The notes under the pieces: generated by a model
What the model saw: only the letters and a program-made list of their open reading frames with translations
Database searches by the model: none
Told to the model about the DNA's origin: nothing
Shown here: piece after piece, positions 62,867-64,000 of the stretch
Layout of the letters: every line of letters starts with the position of its first letter
Position numbering within the stretch: the first letter of the stretch is position 1
Translations under genes and position numbers: made by a program
NCBI RefSeq assembly: GCF_022878925.1
Contig: NZ_CP084628.1
Coordinates: 496,001 to 560,000, forward strand
Direction: 5' to 3'
Source: Caballeronia sp. TF1N1
GTDB lineage: Bacteria > Pseudomonadota > Gammaproteobacteria > Burkholderiales > Burkholderiaceae
Length of the DNA: 64,000 bases

Positions 62867-64000
62867 TTACAGGGATGCCTCGAGAATCGCCGTGTAGTCT
62901 TCCGTCGATGCCTCGCGCGGATTCGTCTTATGACTGTGGTCCTTCAGCGCGCCCGCGATGATGCGCGGGAACAATTCGCGCGTCACGCCGAGATCGGACA
63001 AACCGCGCGGCAGTCCGAGCGTCGCGGTCATCGCGCGGATGGCCTCGCCGACTTCATCGCCGGATGCGAGGCCCATTGCCTGCGCGATGCGCGAAAGCTT
63101 GCCCTCTTCCTGCATGGTCGGCGCGCTGCTGTTGAACGCGATGACCGCCGGCAAGAAAATGGCGTTTAGCGTGCCGTGATGCAGCTTCGGGTTGATGCCG
63201 CCGAGCGAGTGCGACAGGCTGTGCACACAGCCGAGACCCTTCTGGAACGCAAGCGCGCCCTGCATCGACGCGCTCATCATGTTCCAGCGCGCCACGCGGT
63301 CGGCGGGATTGCGCGTCGCGCGTTCGATATGCCGCCACGCGCGCCACAAGCCGTCGAGCGCGATACCGTCGGCGGGTGCGTTGAACACCGGCGCCATGAA
63401 GGTTTCGAGACAGTGCGCCACGGCGTCCATGCCGGTGGCGGCGGTCATCAGCGGCGGCAGGCCGAGCGTGAGCTCGGGGTCGCAGATGGCGACCTTCGGC
63501 ACGACATAAGGCGAGATCACGCCGACCTTGCGGCCATCGTCGAGAATCAGGATCGCGCCGCGACCCACTTCGCTGCCGGTGCCCGCCGTCGTCGGAATGG
63601 CGATGACCGGCGCGGTCGCCGCCGTGATGCGCGCAAGGCCGCCTTCGATCACCGCGAAACTTTGCAGCGGACCTTCGTGGGTTGCGCAGACGGCCACGCC
63701 CTTCGCCAGATCGATGGACGAACCGCCGCCTGCCGCGATCACGCCGTCGCAGTCGTTCTCGCGATACATCGCCACCGCCGCGCGCACGGCCGCTTCGTTC
63801 GGATTCGGCGGCGTCGCGTCGAACACCGGCGCGGGCGTTTTCGCGCCCAGCGCATCGACGACTTTATCGAGCAGACCGGCTGCGCGAATGCCTGCATCGG
63901 TCACGATCAGCGGGCGTTTGATGCCGAAGCGTTCGCACTCTCCCGCAAGCAGGCGCAACGCGCCGAAGTCGAACTGAATCTGCGTGATGTAGTTGATGAG
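62867..64000 (-). CDS. Iron-containing alcohol dehydrogenase (5' end outside window)
   Basis: The C-terminal 377 residues of a group III (iron-type) alcohol dehydrogenase. The nucleotide motif is VIAAGGGSSIDLAKG, and the metal histidines lie in HSLGGINPKLHHGTLNAIF. The frame is open to the window edge on the minus strand, so the N-terminus lies beyond 64000. It oxidises an alcohol or reduces an aldehyde or maleylacetate with NAD(P)H; the exact substrate is not clear. Confidence 0.92.
   Translation of the reverse strand, partial: LINYITQIQFDFGALRLLAGECERFGIKRPLIVTDAGIRAAGLLDKVVDALGAKTPAPVFDATPPNPNEAAVRAAVAMYRENDCDGVIAAGGGSSIDLAKGVAVCATHEGPLQSFAVIEGGLARITAATAPVIAIPTTAGTGSEVGRGAILILDDGRKVGVISPYVVPKVAICDPELTLGLPPLMTAATGMDAVAHCLETFMAPVFNAPADGIALDGLWRAWRHIERATRNPADRVARWNMMSASMQGALAFQKGLGCVHSLSHSLGGINPKLHHGTLNAIFLPAVIAFNSSAPTMQEEGKLSRIAQAMGLASGDEVGEAIRAMTATLGLPRGLSDLGVTRELFPRIIAGALKDHSHKTNPREASTEDYTAILEASL

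Overview
The window looks like chromosomal DNA of a beta-proteobacterium of the Burkholderia sensu lato group (Burkholderia, Paraburkholderia or Caballeronia). This rests on the high GC content, the wobble-GC codon use, and the gene set: a complete ssuADCB locus, a CIO-type cytochrome bd, a phasin, a Tat-exported HiPIP, a DUF4148-like lipoprotein, RecCBD in one block, and a Pao-type molybdo-flavoenzyme. No rRNA, tRNA, CRISPR array, insertion sequence, integrase or phage gene is visible. The gene content reads as a stable metabolic region rather than a recent island.

Layout. 1-15.6 kb is a sulfur-metabolism block: the end of a cystathionine beta-lyase-type enzyme, two paralogous four-domain rhodaneses either side of an FAD oxidoreductase, an alkanesulfonate uptake and desulfonation operon (ssuA-ssuD-ssuC-ssuB), three FMN-dependent monooxygenases of the NtaA/SnaA/DszA type, a small unknown protein and a MetQ/NlpA-type binding protein. 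16-18.6 kb is a cyanide-insensitive-type quinol oxidase (cydA, cydB and a 41-residue DUF2474 subunit). 18.7-29.5 kb is mixed: FeS-type photolyase, lipoprotein, FKBP isomerase, beta-carbonic anhydrase, GlxA-type regulator, a phasin translationally coupled to a methyltransferase, a structured RNA candidate, a tiny acidic protein, a LOV-domain hybrid histidine kinase and an FdhF/YdeP molybdoprotein. 29.5-38.9 kb is recC-recB-recD with 4-nt overlaps. 39.1-42.9 kb is two glutathione transferases followed by an acyl-CoA ligase and an enoyl-CoA hydratase.

42.9-47 kb holds an aldehyde dehydrogenase with its DUF779 partner, divergent from an OFA-family (oxalate/formate) transporter and its 42-residue partner. 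Each side carries a GG-N10-GC sigma-54 promoter, so one activator may control both. 47-50.6 kb has a HiPIP, two exported beta-rich proteins and an MHS-family carboxylate symporter. 51.4-55.3 kb is a paoABC-like aldehyde oxidoreductase ending in a strong terminator. 55.4-60.4 kb is a UPF0149/SEC-C protein, malate synthase G, a LysR regulator and a glutathione transferase. 60.5-64 kb on the minus strand is a tautomerase, a class II aldolase overlapping a urea transporter, a small unknown protein and an iron-type alcohol dehydrogenase cut by the window edge.

How the genes connect: the first 15.6 kb can be read as one programme for scavenging sulfur from organic compounds when sulfate and cysteine are scarce. 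The 39-60 kb stretch handles C2 and C3 acids, aldehydes and acyl-CoAs (OFA transporter, aldehyde dehydrogenase, Pao enzyme, malate synthase). The most interesting leads are the nested-stem RNA plus terminator at 24.9 kb, the pair of divergent sigma-54 promoters at 45 kb, the three-monooxygenase organosulfur cluster with an orphan MetQ, and the PmrA/QseB-like box near a 35-residue membrane peptide at 50.8 kb.
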